A stretch of 7,317 nt of DNA from Lysobacteraceae bacterium (GTDB taxonomy: Bacteria; Pseudomonadota; Gammaproteobacteria; Steroidobacterales; Steroidobacteraceae). The first letter of the stretch is position 1. Every line of letters begins with the position of its first letter. The position numbers and the translations under genes are program-made. The stretch lies in the NCBI GenBank assembly GCA_012516015.1, contig JAAYXG010000001.1, positions 1 to 7,317 of the forward strand. The letters are read 5' to 3'. This document shows, in pieces, positions 1 to 6,263 of the stretch. The notes beneath the pieces were generated by a model. It was not told where the DNA came from. It saw nothing but the letters and a program-made list of their open reading frames with translations, and made no database searches.

Positions 1-28
1 CAAGTGGGGGCGGATCGGTCTTGCAGCG

Positions 29-1603
29 ATGCCCCGCGAATATCCCTCCCAGTTTCAGTCTTTACGCGTGACCAGCATTCCCCTCGTTCAGCTCTCGCAC
101 TGTTCGGTCATTTTCGACGGCACGGCGGCCCTCGACGACGTGAGCTTCTCCGTCGGGCGCGGGGAACGCTGGGCGCTGATCGGACCGAACGGTTCGGGCA
201 AGACGCTTCTGCTCAAGATGATCAGGGGCGATGTGTGGCCGACGCCGACCGGGCGGGAACAGCGCATCTACGCGCTCTCGGGCGAGCCTGCGCGGACGCC
301 CGCCGGCAGCAAGGAGCTGATTGCCTATATCGGACCCGAGCGTCAGGACAAGTATGTCCGGTATGGGTGGGACTTGAGCGTCGAGCAGGTCGTGACGACC
401 GGTCTTTTCGACGAGGACATTCCGCTCACGAAACCGAGCGGCGCGCAGCGCGCCCGCGTGGAGCGGGTGATGAAACGCTTCGCCCTGTGGGGTTTGCGTC
501 ACCGTCGCATACTGAAGCTGTCGTACGGTCAAAGACGCCTGGTGCTCATCGCCCGCGCGTTCGCTAGCGAAGCGCCATTGTTGTTGCTCGACGAAGTCTT
601 CAACGGTCTCGATGAGCGCACACGCGAAAAGTTACGCACCGCGTTGGAAGCGCCGAGAGCAGGACATAGCTGGGTGCTCACGACGCATCGGCCCAAGGAG
701 CTGCCGCGTAACGTCACGCATGTGGCGTTCATGGATCGCGGAAGAATCGTGCATTCGGGAAAGGCGGATGCCCCCACTCCAACCCTCACCCGCAAGACTC
801 CGGAGGGAGCTCGGGTCCGTACCGCGAAGAACCAAGTTCCCTCCCCTGCGAAGCGGGGGAAAGTTAGGGAGGGGGCGCAAGTTCCCGCTCCTGCAAAGCG
901 TGGGAGGTTTGGGGTGCGCGCATCGTCTCCTCTCATTCGCCTGAAAGACGTCACCTTGTATCGCGACTATCGCCCGGTGATCCGCGATCTGAACTGGACG
1001 CTCGACAGAGGCGAGCACTGGGCGATTCTTGGCCCGAACGGCTCCGGCAAATCGACGCTGCTGAGCCTCCTTTACGGCGATCTTCATCCCGCGCTCGGCG
1101 GCAGCATCGAGCGTGCGGGCGCGCCGTTCGGAACCCCGATCGAGGAGTGGAAGCAGCGTGTCGGCTGGGTCTCGCCCGAGTTGCAAGCCGATCACTACGG
1201 TGCGAAATCGATCGAAGAGATCGTCATCTCGGGCTGCTACTCGAGCGTCGGCCTCAACGAAGTGCCGACACGAGGCGATCGCGCAGCGGCGCGTCGCTGG
1301 ATGAAGTTCTTCGATCTCGATGCGCTAGCCGCGCGAGGCCCGCGCCAGGTCTCGTACGGTCAGATGCGTTTGACACTATTCGCGCGCGCAATGATCAACG
1401 AGCCTGAGCTGCTCCTTCTCGATGAGCCTTGCACCGGGCTCGACGCAGAGATCCGCGAGCAGGTCCTCGCCGTGCTGCAACGACTGGCTGAGAGCGGCAC
1501 GCAGATCGTGATGGCCGTCCATGATCCGGAAGACATCATTCCGGCGGTCAAGCAGGTCTTGGAGATCCGACGCGGGGGGAAGACGCGGCAGCGGCGGTGG
1601 TGA
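29..1603 (+). CDS. Tandem-domain ABC ATPase, ModF/PhrA type, no membrane domain
   Basis: A 524-residue soluble protein with two ABC nucleotide-binding domains and no hydrophobic membrane segment. Domain 1 has Walker A GPNGSGKT (52-59), signature LSYGQRR (164-170), Walker B LLLLDEV (184-190) and H-loop TTH (218-220). Domain 2 has Walker A GPNGSGKS (335-342), signature VSYGQMR (441-447), Walker B LLLLDEP (461-467) and H-loop His498. Both signatures carry SYGQ instead of SGGQ. Length and layout, including the GEHWAILGPNGSGKS stretch, match E. coli ModF (about 490 residues). ModF was named for lying near molybdate genes, but none are visible here and the substrate is unknown. The start is uncertain: ATG at 29 has no clear ribosome site, in-frame GTG at 68 (residue 14) also fits because homology begins near residue 18, and the frame stays open to the left window edge. 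Residues 246-300 form an unusual basic, Pro/Ala-rich linker. Confidence 0.88.
   Translation: MPREYPSQFQSLRVTSIPLVQLSHCSVIFDGTAALDDVSFSVGRGERWALIGPNGSGKTLLLKMIRGDVWPTPTGREQRIYALSGEPARTPAGSKELIAYIGPERQDKYVRYGWDLSVEQVVTTGLFDEDIPLTKPSGAQRARVERVMKRFALWGLRHRRILKLSYGQRRLVLIARAFASEAPLLLLDEVFNGLDERTREKLRTALEAPRAGHSWVLTTHRPKELPRNVTHVAFMDRGRIVHSGKADAPTPTLTRKTPEGARVRTAKNQVPSPAKRGKVREGAQVPAPAKRGRFGVRASSPLIRLKDVTLYRDYRPVIRDLNWTLDRGEHWAILGPNGSGKSTLLSLLYGDLHPALGGSIERAGAPFGTPIEEWKQRVGWVSPELQADHYGAKSIEEIVISGCYSSVGLNEVPTRGDRAAARRWMKFFDLDALAARGPRQVSYGQMRLTLFARAMINEPELLLLDEPCTGLDAEIREQVLAVLQRLAESGTQIVMAVHDPEDIIPAVKQVLEIRRGGKTRQRRW
833..920 (+). repeat. In-frame 45-bp tandem duplication encoding the ABC interdomain linker
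   Basis: Two adjacent copies start at 833 and 878. Their first 23 bases agree at 20 positions and their second halves are more diverged. The 45-bp period is 15 codons, so the peptide repeats as QVPSPAKRG (269-277) and QVPAPAKRG (284-292). Each copy pairs a C-rich strand with a following G-rich strand (for example CCCCTGCG then CGGGGG). This resembles the palindromic intergenic elements common in GC-rich proteobacteria, here sitting inside a coding frame. A further related stretch (accctcacccgcaag, from about 783) lies just upstream. Repeat and frame are seen directly; the mobile-repeat origin is inference. Confidence 0.75.
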
Positions 1604-1613
1604 CGGGTAAGCG

Positions 1614-1761
1614 CAGTCGACAGTCGACAGCCAGAGCTGCTACTCGCAGGCGAAGTCCATGTCGTCAGCTCAGTCTCTAGCTGTGACGGTGTGCTGTTGG
1701 CTGTGAGGTGTAGCCGTAGTCTATAGCTCTGGCTTTGGTTCGGGCTGTGGACTGTAGACTG
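1614..1761. repeat. Long imperfect inverted repeat between convergent genes
   Basis: The left arm at 1614-1638 carries two copies of CAGTCGA followed by AGCCAGAGCT. The right arm has AGCTCTGGCT (1725-1734, a perfect 10-bp complement of 1629-1638) and CTGTGGACTGTAGACTG (1745-1761, complementary to 1614-1630 at 15 of 17 positions). The middle is rich in CTGTG/GTGTAG words. It lies between the 3' ends of the ABC gene and the phzF-like gene, so a fold-back could stop transcription from both sides. No T-run is present, so it is not a classical intrinsic terminator. Confidence 0.6.
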
Positions 1762-1778
1762 TACGCTGTAGACGGTCC

Positions 1779-1797
1779 GAATGAGCGGATCTCATTC
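1779..1797. terminator. Small perfect hairpin overlapping the phzF-like stop codon
   Basis: GAATGAG (1779-1785) and CTCATTC (1791-1797) form a perfect 7-bp stem around a 5-base loop. The stem includes two bases of the minus-strand stop codon at 1796-1798. There is no T-tract on either side, so its role as a transcript-end stabiliser or weak terminator is only a guess. Confidence 0.35.
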
Positions 1798-2701
1798 AGA
1801 CCTGCACCTCTGCCTCATACACGATCACCGCATCGCCGACGATGCGAACCGACTGGGCCACCTTCCCCGAGGTTTCGACTTCGACGTCGACGACGCCGTC
1901 GCGGCGGACCCATCGACCTTGGTGGCCGCGGAAGGCGACTCGTCCGTTCGTCGGCGTGATGAGCCCATGATCGATGAGATACACGCCGAGCATGCCATGC
2001 GCGTTGCCGCTCACGGGATCCTCGGGAATGCCTAGCGCGGGGCAGAACATGCGCGAAATCGTGCCGATGGCGCCGTTCGTCTTCGTCAGCGCGAAGACGA
2101 AATAACCCTCCGCGCCGACGTGCGGCGTCAAGCGTGCGAGCTCCTCGAAGTCGGGTTTGAGCGAGCCCAGCAAGTCGGGCGATTTGAGCCCGATGAGCAG
2201 GCGATTGCTGCCCTTCGTCAGGATCTGCAGCGGACAGTCGATGTGCAAGCTCGGGCTCGAGATGCCGAGCGCGTTCAACACTTGTCGCCGATGATGATCT
2301 GGGACCGTCGGCCCGAGCATCGGCGGGCTTTGCGTGATCGCGATACGGTAGTCGCCGTCGACTTCGTTCACCTCGATCTCGACGATGCCGGCCCCCGTTC
2401 TTTGTCGCAGCTTGCCCGGTTTCGGCCCGAACGTTTTTGCATACACGTACTGAGCGGCGATCGTTGCGTGCCCCACGAACGGGACCGGATGACGCGGCGT
2501 GAAGAATTTCACCTGCATGTCGTGATCGTTCGCCTCCGCCTCGAGAAGGAAGGCGGTCTCGCCGTTCACTTCCGCGGCGATCGTTTGCATTTCCTCCTCG
2601 GACAAGTCGTCTGCATTCAGCACGACGATGGCGGGGTTGCCGCGAAAGCGTTGACGCGTGAACGCATCGACGTGGAATAGCCGGCAGTGGCGCTGGCCCA
2701 T
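1796..2701 (-). CDS. yddE: PhzF-family isomerase/epimerase-like protein, YddE type
   Basis: A 301-residue protein of the PhzF fold, two similar halves with the active site between them. It matches E. coli YddE (297 residues) closely as I recall it: HVDAFTRQRFRGNPA at 10-24, NGETAFLL at 46-53, FFTPRHPVPFVGHAT at 66-80, MFCPALGIPEDPVSGN at 218-233 and GHQGR at 259-263. Glu48 aligns with the catalytic Glu45 of Pseudomonas PhzF; the residue before it is Gly where Ser is usual. PhzF itself isomerises a dihydro-hydroxyanthranilate in phenazine synthesis, but no other phenazine gene is present and most relatives, YddE included, have no settled substrate. Start ATG at 2701 has a good ribosome site. 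It runs divergently from the thiamine cluster and convergently to the ABC gene, so it is probably a single-gene unit. Confidence 0.92.
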   Translation of the reverse strand: MGQRHCRLFHVDAFTRQRFRGNPAIVVLNADDLSEEEMQTIAAEVNGETAFLLEAEANDHDMQVKFFTPRHPVPFVGHATIAAQYVYAKTFGPKPGKLRQRTGAGIVEIEVNEVDGDYRIAITQSPPMLGPTVPDHHRRQVLNALGISSPSLHIDCPLQILTKGSNRLLIGLKSPDLLGSLKPDFEELARLTPHVGAEGYFVFALTKTNGAIGTISRMFCPALGIPEDPVSGNAHGMLGVYLIDHGLITPTNGRVAFRGHQGRWVRRDGVVDVEVETSGKVAQSVRIVGDAVIVYEAEVQV

Positions 2702-2710
2702 GAAGAGAAA

Positions 2711-2716
2711 CCCTCC
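2711..2716 (-). promoter_or_regulatory. Ribosome binding site of the phzF-like gene
   Basis: On the minus strand GGAGGG ends nine bases before the ATG at 2701. This supports that start codon. Confidence 0.7.
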
Positions 2717-2771
2717 AGTAGCGTGAGAAGTGCACGATGGCGGAAGCGCGCGCGAAGCGCAAGAGAGGCGA

Positions 2772-2847
2772 GGGGCTTGGGGCGTGGCAGGAGAGGAGTC
2801 TCGTGCGTACGCTTTTTTCTCTTAGTCCTGCCCACACCCCAAACCCC
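2772..2847. repeat. Imperfect inverted repeat of G-rich/C-rich arms in the divergent intergenic region
   Basis: The left arm, 2772-2792 (GGGGCTTGGGGCGTGGCAGG plus A), is complementary to 2826-2847 (TCCTGCCCACACCCCAAACC plus CC) apart from three mismatches or wobbles and one extra base. A loop of about 33 bases includes a T6 run and the palindrome GCGTACGC. C-rich copies of the same words (CCCCATGCCCCACACCCC) continue to about 2861. It sits between the two divergent start regions, upstream of the likely promoter of the riboswitch transcript. Function is unknown; the build matches the other intergenic inverted repeats in this window. Confidence 0.6.
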
Positions 2848-2873
2848 ATGCCCCACACCCCGCGCGCATAGCG

Positions 2874-2879
2874 TATACT
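2874..2879 (+). promoter_or_regulatory. Candidate sigma70 -10 box for the thiamine cluster
   Basis: TATACT lies just upstream of the riboswitch 5' strand. Transcription would start near 2886, right at the aptamer. The expected -35 position (about 2851) is C-rich and does not resemble TTGACA, so the promoter may be weak or activator-dependent. Confidence 0.45.
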
Positions 2880-2883
2880 CCGC

Positions 2884-3003
2884 CTCGCCTAAGGGGTGGC
2901 TCACAAGAGAGCCTGAGATGCCGAGTGCGATATCGGTCGATATCGCTGATCGGTGAACCCGTTGAACCTGATCCGGTTAGTACCGGCGTAGGGAGCAGGT
3001 CGT
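2884..3003 (+). promoter_or_regulatory. TPP riboswitch aptamer (THI-box)
   Basis: All the conserved parts of the thiamine pyrophosphate aptamer are present in order. GGGGTG begins at 2893. P2 is GGCTC (2898-2902) with GAGCC (2909-2913). The pyrimidine-sensing CTGAGA follows at 2913-2918. A variable P3 arm has a perfect 8-bp hairpin, GCGATATC (2927-2934) with GATATCGC (2939-2946). Then come ACCC (2957-2960), the diphosphate-sensing TGAACCTGATC (2963-2973), P5 CCGG/CCGG (2973-2976 with 2983-2986), and GTAGGGA (2988-2994). P1 can close by CCT (2888-2890) with AGG (2997-2999). TPP binding would lower expression of the downstream receptor gene and probably the whole cluster, tying thiamine uptake to cofactor need. 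Confidence 0.96.
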
Positions 3004-3050
3004 GCGAGCTCGTTCGCGTTTTGATTCCACTGCTTTCGCTTCGCTTGTCA

Positions 3051-3076
3051 CCGGATCTTCTGCAAAGGAGATCTGG
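3051..3076 (+). promoter_or_regulatory. Shine-Dalgarno-sequestering hairpin (riboswitch expression platform)
   Basis: CCGGATCTTCT (3051-3061), loop GCAA (3062-3065) and AGGAGATCTGG (3066-3076) form an 11-bp stem with two G-T wobbles and a GNRA-type loop. The stem buries AGGAG, the ribosome site of the receptor ATG at 3079. The 5' strand can instead pair with the aptamer: ACCGGATC (3050-3057) is a perfect complement of GATCCGGT (2970-2977), which belongs to the conserved ligand-bound core. The two pairings exclude each other, as expected for a translational OFF switch. The pairings are seen in the sequence; the switching is inferred. Confidence 0.72.
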
Positions 3077-3078
3077 CC

Positions 3079-5202
3079 ATGTTTCGTGTTCGTTTGAGTG
3101 CTGCTCCGCTCGTCGGAGCGGCGATGATTTCGCTCGCCTACGGCGCAGAACCGATCGATGAGATCGTCGTGACGGCGACGTTGCGCGAGCAAGCGCTGTC
3201 CGATGTGCCTGCGAGCGTGACCGTCATCGGTCCCGAAGTGACCGGCGCCGCCGGGCGTCAGCATATCGAGGATGTGATTGCACTCGTGCCCAACCTGCAT
3301 TGGGCGGCCGGCAGCTCGCGCCCCCGCTATTTCCAAGTGCGCGGCATCGGCGAGCGCGAGCAATACGAGGGCGCGCCGAATCCCTCGGTCGGCTTTCTCA
3401 TCGACGATATCGATTTCAGCGGCATCGGCATGGCGGCGACGCTGTTCGATGTCGGACGCATCGAGGTGCTGCGCGGACCGCAGGGGGCGCGCTTCGGCGC
3501 GAATGCGCTCGCCGGTTTGATCGTCGTGCAGGGCAACGAGCCGGAGAAGGTCGCGGGCTATTCCGTGGAAGCGGGCGTCGCCGAGTTCGGTGCGCTTTCG
3601 ACGGGGTTCGTTGCGACCGGGCCGATCGAATCGCTCGATTCGTCCTGGCGCTTGTCGGTCCAGCGGCAGAAGGGCGACGGTTTCATGCGCAATGCCTATC
3701 TCGGGCGCAAGGACACGAACGATCGCGACGAGCTCACGGGCCGCGCGAAGTGGCGCTGGGAGGCGAGCGAGGACACGGTGCTCGACGTCACGCTGCTGCA
3801 CGCCGATCTCGAAAACGGCTACGACGCGTGGGCGATCGACAACTCGCGGGTGACGCTCTCGGATCGCCCGGGGGAGGATTCGCAACGTGCGACCGGCGCG
3901 TCCGCGCGTCTCACGACGCGCGCGTGGTTGGGTCACACGTTGACCGCCATCGCGTCCTACCTCGATTCGAAGAGCCGCAACAGCTTCGATGCCGATTGGG
4001 GCAATGCCGAAAGCTGGAGTCCCTACACGTACGATTATTTCCAGAGCGTGGATCGCGACCGCACGACGGGCAGCGTGGAGGTCCGACTCGCATCGGATGA
4101 GGCTCAAGAAGCGGGGGACATGGCCTGGCTCGTAGGCGTGTACGCGCTGCAGCTCGATGAGGACGGGCGCGATCGCTTGACGGGTGTCTACGCCGATCCG
4201 TTCGATCCGGCGTGGGACGGCACGAGCGACGATCTGCTTGCGAGCGCGTACGAAGCAACGAATCTCGCCATGTTCGCGCAACTCGATCAGCAACTGACCG
4301 AGCGTGTCCGCTGGTCGCTCGGATTACGCTTCGAGCAGCGCGATGCCGAGTATCGCGATACGGGCTCGGTCGGCGGCGCGCCGCAAGTTTCCGACCTCTC
4401 GTCGCGAGATCGCATGCTCGGCGGCGCGCTGTCGTTGAGCGCGGATGTGTCCGACCGTTCGACGGCTTACGTTTCGCTCTCGCGCGGTTACAAGGCGGGC
4501 GGCTTCAACTTGGGAGCGATTCCCGATGAGGTGCGCAGCTTCGATCCCGAGTATCTGTGGAATCTCGAATCGGGCTTGAAGTCGTACTTCGCCGACGGAC
4601 GCGGCTATGTGGACGCCGCGGTCTTTTATCAGTGGCGCGACGATCTGCAAGTCCGTACCGGACGCCAGCTCGATCCGATGAATCCCGGCACGTACGTGTT
4701 CGTGACGGGAAATCTCGCGAGCGGCTACAACGCGGGCGTGGAAGCAAGCCTCAGATACAACTTGACGCCTGCGTTGACGCTCGGCGGCACGCTCGGCTTG
4801 TTGCGCACGAAGGCCTCGGGCGGCGTTTCGGAGGACGGTGCCGCAGCGCCTTCGCGCGAGCAGGCTCATGCGCCGGAGTACTCGGCTTCGCTCTTCGCCG
4901 ACTGGCGACATCCGAGCGGCTTTGCGGCCCGCATCGATGTCAGCGCGAAGGACGACTTCTACTTCGACGTGCCGACCGATCACGACAAGCGCGCGAGCGC
5001 GTACGCCATCGCGAACCTGAAGCTCGGTTACGAGCGAGACCAGTGGAGCGCGTTCTTGTGGGTCAAGAACCTGTTCGACGAGGAGTATGCGACGCGCGGC
5101 TTTTACTTCTACAACGAGCCGCCATTCTATGAGAAAGCACTCTACACCCAGCTCGGCGAGCCGAGGCAAGTGGGAGTGACGTTCTCGTGGCGGATGCCGT
5201 AG
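3079..5202 (+). CDS. TonB-dependent outer-membrane receptor, predicted thiamine/precursor importer
   Basis: A 707-residue outer-membrane receptor. Residues 1-23 form a signal peptide (basic start, hydrophobic core, likely cut near AYG/AEP). The TonB box DEIVVTA lies at 27-33. The plug domain (about 34-155) includes VRGIG (87-91), VGFLIDDI (104-111) and the family motif IEVLRGPQGARFGANALAG (128-146). The rest is a beta-barrel with alternating aromatic strands and a C-terminal strand QVGVTFSWRMP; it ends in Pro where a terminal aromatic is usual. AAAGGAG (3064-3070) precedes the ATG. Receptors of this family use TonB/ExbBD energy to import scarce ligands. The TPP riboswitch directly upstream and PnuT and kinase genes downstream point to thiamine or a thiamine precursor. 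TonB and ExbBD are not in the window. Family is certain; ligand is inferred from context. Confidence 0.94.
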   Translation: MFRVRLSAAPLVGAAMISLAYGAEPIDEIVVTATLREQALSDVPASVTVIGPEVTGAAGRQHIEDVIALVPNLHWAAGSSRPRYFQVRGIGEREQYEGAPNPSVGFLIDDIDFSGIGMAATLFDVGRIEVLRGPQGARFGANALAGLIVVQGNEPEKVAGYSVEAGVAEFGALSTGFVATGPIESLDSSWRLSVQRQKGDGFMRNAYLGRKDTNDRDELTGRAKWRWEASEDTVLDVTLLHADLENGYDAWAIDNSRVTLSDRPGEDSQRATGASARLTTRAWLGHTLTAIASYLDSKSRNSFDADWGNAESWSPYTYDYFQSVDRDRTTGSVEVRLASDEAQEAGDMAWLVGVYALQLDEDGRDRLTGVYADPFDPAWDGTSDDLLASAYEATNLAMFAQLDQQLTERVRWSLGLRFEQRDAEYRDTGSVGGAPQVSDLSSRDRMLGGALSLSADVSDRSTAYVSLSRGYKAGGFNLGAIPDEVRSFDPEYLWNLESGLKSYFADGRGYVDAAVFYQWRDDLQVRTGRQLDPMNPGTYVFVTGNLASGYNAGVEASLRYNLTPALTLGGTLGLLRTKASGGVSEDGAAAPSREQAHAPEYSASLFADWRHPSGFAARIDVSAKDDFYFDVPTDHDKRASAYAIANLKLGYERDQWSAFLWVKNLFDEEYATRGFYFYNEPPFYEKALYTQLGEPRQVGVTFSWRMP

Positions 5203-5219
5203 CCGGCGCTGCCGTTTGT

Positions 5220-5278
5220 CTACAGTCTGCAGCCAGACCGGGAATCCGGAGCTTAGCGTCTCTGGCTGGAGTCTGTAG
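5220..5278. repeat. Intra-operon inverted repeat between the receptor and YkoF-like genes
   Basis: CTACAGTCTGCAGCCAGA (5220-5237) and TCTGGCTGGAGTCTGTAG (5261-5278) are complementary at 16 of 18 positions around a 23-base loop. The RNA stem-loop starts 17 bases after the receptor stop and ends 29 bases before the next ATG. It could protect or cut the receptor mRNA, or lower downstream expression. No T-run follows. Confidence 0.65.
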
Positions 5279-5291
5279 TCTGTCCGCTGTA
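5271..5291 (+). repeat. Copy of a dispersed intergenic 21-bp word
   Basis: This stretch, GTCTGTAG-TCTGTCCGCTGTA, agrees at 18 of 21 positions with 1750-1770 (GACTGTAG-ACTGTACGCTGTA), which lies in the convergent gap 3.5 kb away. A looser relative, TCTGTCCGCCAACTGTC, lies at about 6217-6233. The three sites are all intergenic. Confidence 0.55.
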
Positions 5292-5307
5292 AGCAAGAGA
5301 GACACAT

Positions 5308-5562
5308 ATGCGTACTGCCGTCGAAATCAGTCTTTATCCGCTCGACTCCGACTTCATTCCTGCGATCAAGTCGTTCATCGATCGATTGAATACTTATCCC
5401 GAGCTCGAGGTGACGACGAACGCGATGAGCACTCAGATCGCGGGCGAGCATCATCGGCTGTTCGAGATCCTAGCGAAGGAGACCGCCTCCACGTTCGGTG
5501 AGCCCGGTCGCAAGGTGTTCGTGATGAAGGTGCTTGGAGGCGGGGAGACCCACGACCCATGA
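5308..5562 (+). CDS. YkoF/MTH1187-like thiamine- or HMP-binding small protein
   Basis: An 84-residue protein with no signal peptide or membrane segment, so probably cytosolic. It shows the alternating beta-alpha-beta pattern of the single-domain YkoF/MTH1187 (former DUF77) family: EISLYPL at 6-12 for strand 1, a helix over about 15-29, NAMSTQIAG at 38-46, a helix through HHRLFEILAKE, and last strand KVFVMKVL at 69-76. B. subtilis YkoF binds thiamine and hydroxymethylpyrimidine and is linked to the YkoCDE importer. Here the same fold sits in a TPP-riboswitch cluster with a PnuT-type transporter. Its likely role is to bind or hand over imported thiamine or pyrimidine; no catalytic motif is seen. 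The stop TGA overlaps the next start in ATGA (5559-5562), implying translational coupling. The ribosome site before its own ATG is weak (AAGAGAG, 5295-5301). Confidence 0.82.
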   Translation: MRTAVEISLYPLDSDFIPAIKSFIDRLNTYPELEVTTNAMSTQIAGEHHRLFEILAKETASTFGEPGRKVFVMKVLGGGETHDP

Positions 5563-6167
5563 CCTCGCTACTCGACGAACTCGCGAAGATCTCGCCCATC
5601 GAAGCCTTCGCCGCTTTACTAGGCCTAGGCTACTTGCTGTTGGCCGTGCGCCGGAATCTGTGGTGCTGGTTCTGCGCGTTCGTCAGCACGTCGATCTATC
5701 TCGTGTTGTTCGCGCAGGCGAAGCTGTACATGCAATCGGCGCTGCAGGTGTTCTACTTGGCGATGGCGATCTACGGGTACCTTGAATGGCGGCGGGGACG
5801 ATCGGAATCGGGCGAGGTGTTGATTCGATCGTGGCCGTTCAGAATGCATGCGCTCGCGCTCGGAGGTATTGCGCTCGCCACTGTCGTGAACGGCTGGCTC
5901 TTGGCGCAGTCGACGGACGCGGTCGCACCGTACGTCGATTCGTTCGTGACGTGGGGCAGCGTCGTGACCACCTGGATGGTGGCGCGTCGCCTGATCGAGA
6001 ATTGGCTCTACTGGGTCGTGTTCGACAGCGTTGCGGCCTACCTCTACTTCACGCAAAACTTGCCGGCGACGACGTTGCTGTTCGTGCTGTACGTCGGAAT
6101 CGTGATTCGCGGGTATGTGAAGTGGCGGAAGCAGCAGCGGCTGCAGGTCGCGGCGGCGCTTGTGTAG
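5559..6167 (+). CDS. pnuT: PnuT-type thiamine transporter (PnuC family)
   Basis: A 202-residue inner-membrane protein with about seven hydrophobic helices, the usual size of PnuC-family vitamin transporters. Family marks include the Trp-rich RRNLWCWFCAFVSTSIYL (31-48), the YLAMAIYGYLEW stretch (66-77) and the C-terminal ENWLYWVVFDSVAAYLYF (147-164), followed by VLYVGIVIRGYVKW (176-189). PnuC carries nicotinamide riboside. Members under TPP control, called PnuT, carry unphosphorylated thiamine by facilitated diffusion and rely on a kinase to trap it. The riboswitch, the YkoF-like gene and the kinase gene all favour thiamine. The start overlaps the upstream stop by four bases, with GGAGGCGGGGA (5536-5546) as ribosome site. 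Substrate is inferred from context, since nicotinamide riboside and thiamine carriers share the fold. Confidence 0.9.
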   Translation: MTSLLDELAKISPIEAFAALLGLGYLLLAVRRNLWCWFCAFVSTSIYLVLFAQAKLYMQSALQVFYLAMAIYGYLEWRRGRSESGEVLIRSWPFRMHALALGGIALATVVNGWLLAQSTDAVAPYVDSFVTWGSVVTTWMVARRLIENWLYWVVFDSVAAYLYFTQNLPATTLLFVLYVGIVIRGYVKWRKQQRLQVAAALV

Positions 6168-6263
6168 CTGCAAGAGGCAGGGTGAGCTGAGTCGGCTCGA
6201 GGCAGCGAGCTCCTTCTCTGTCCGCCAACTGTCAACCGTCTACTCGTCGAGCGAGCGTGCCGA
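6168..6263. other. Intergenic gap with half-palindromes, within the cluster
   Basis: The 96 bases between the transporter and kinase genes hold no clear promoter or ribosome site. CTGTCCGCCAACTGTCAACC resembles one arm of the dispersed CTGTCCGCTGTA words at 5280-5291 but has no matching second arm. Small self-complements such as GAGC/GCTC around 6183-6197 are too weak to call a terminator. Confidence 0.4.

Noticed and set aside
780..925. Two separate ABC genes divided by an intergenic repeat
   Set aside because: The frame is open throughout, the repeat has a period of exactly 15 codons, no ribosome site precedes domain 2, and ModF-type proteins are normally double-domain.
2120..2680. Plus-strand open frame opposite the phzF-like gene
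   Set aside because: It mirrors the codons of a clear PhzF-family gene and has no family signature of its own.
1796..2701. Phenazine biosynthesis cluster
   Set aside because: Only a YddE-like PhzF-family protein is present; no PhzA/B/C/D/E/G-like genes flank it, and most PhzF relatives are unconnected to phenazines.
2798..2820. T6 run after the palindrome GCGTACGC as a terminator
   Set aside because: The palindrome is too short to form a loop-bearing stem, and the site lies between two divergent starts where no transcript should end.
3002..3022. Possible intrinsic terminator in the riboswitch leader (GCGA/TCGC stem followed by TTTT)
   Set aside because: Only four firm base pairs and a four-base T-run; the strong hairpin over the ribosome site explains control better.
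2977..4293. Long open frame on the minus strand (438 codons) opposite the receptor gene and riboswitch
   Set aside because: It lies antisense to a well-supported receptor, shows Arg/Ala-rich composition typical of GC-rich antisense frames, matches no family I recognise, and would end inside the riboswitch.
4324..5454. Second long minus-strand open frame (376 codons) across the receptor 3' end and YkoF-like gene
   Set aside because: Same antisense composition and no recognisable motif; it crosses the intergenic stem-loop and part of a second gene, unlike a real coding region.
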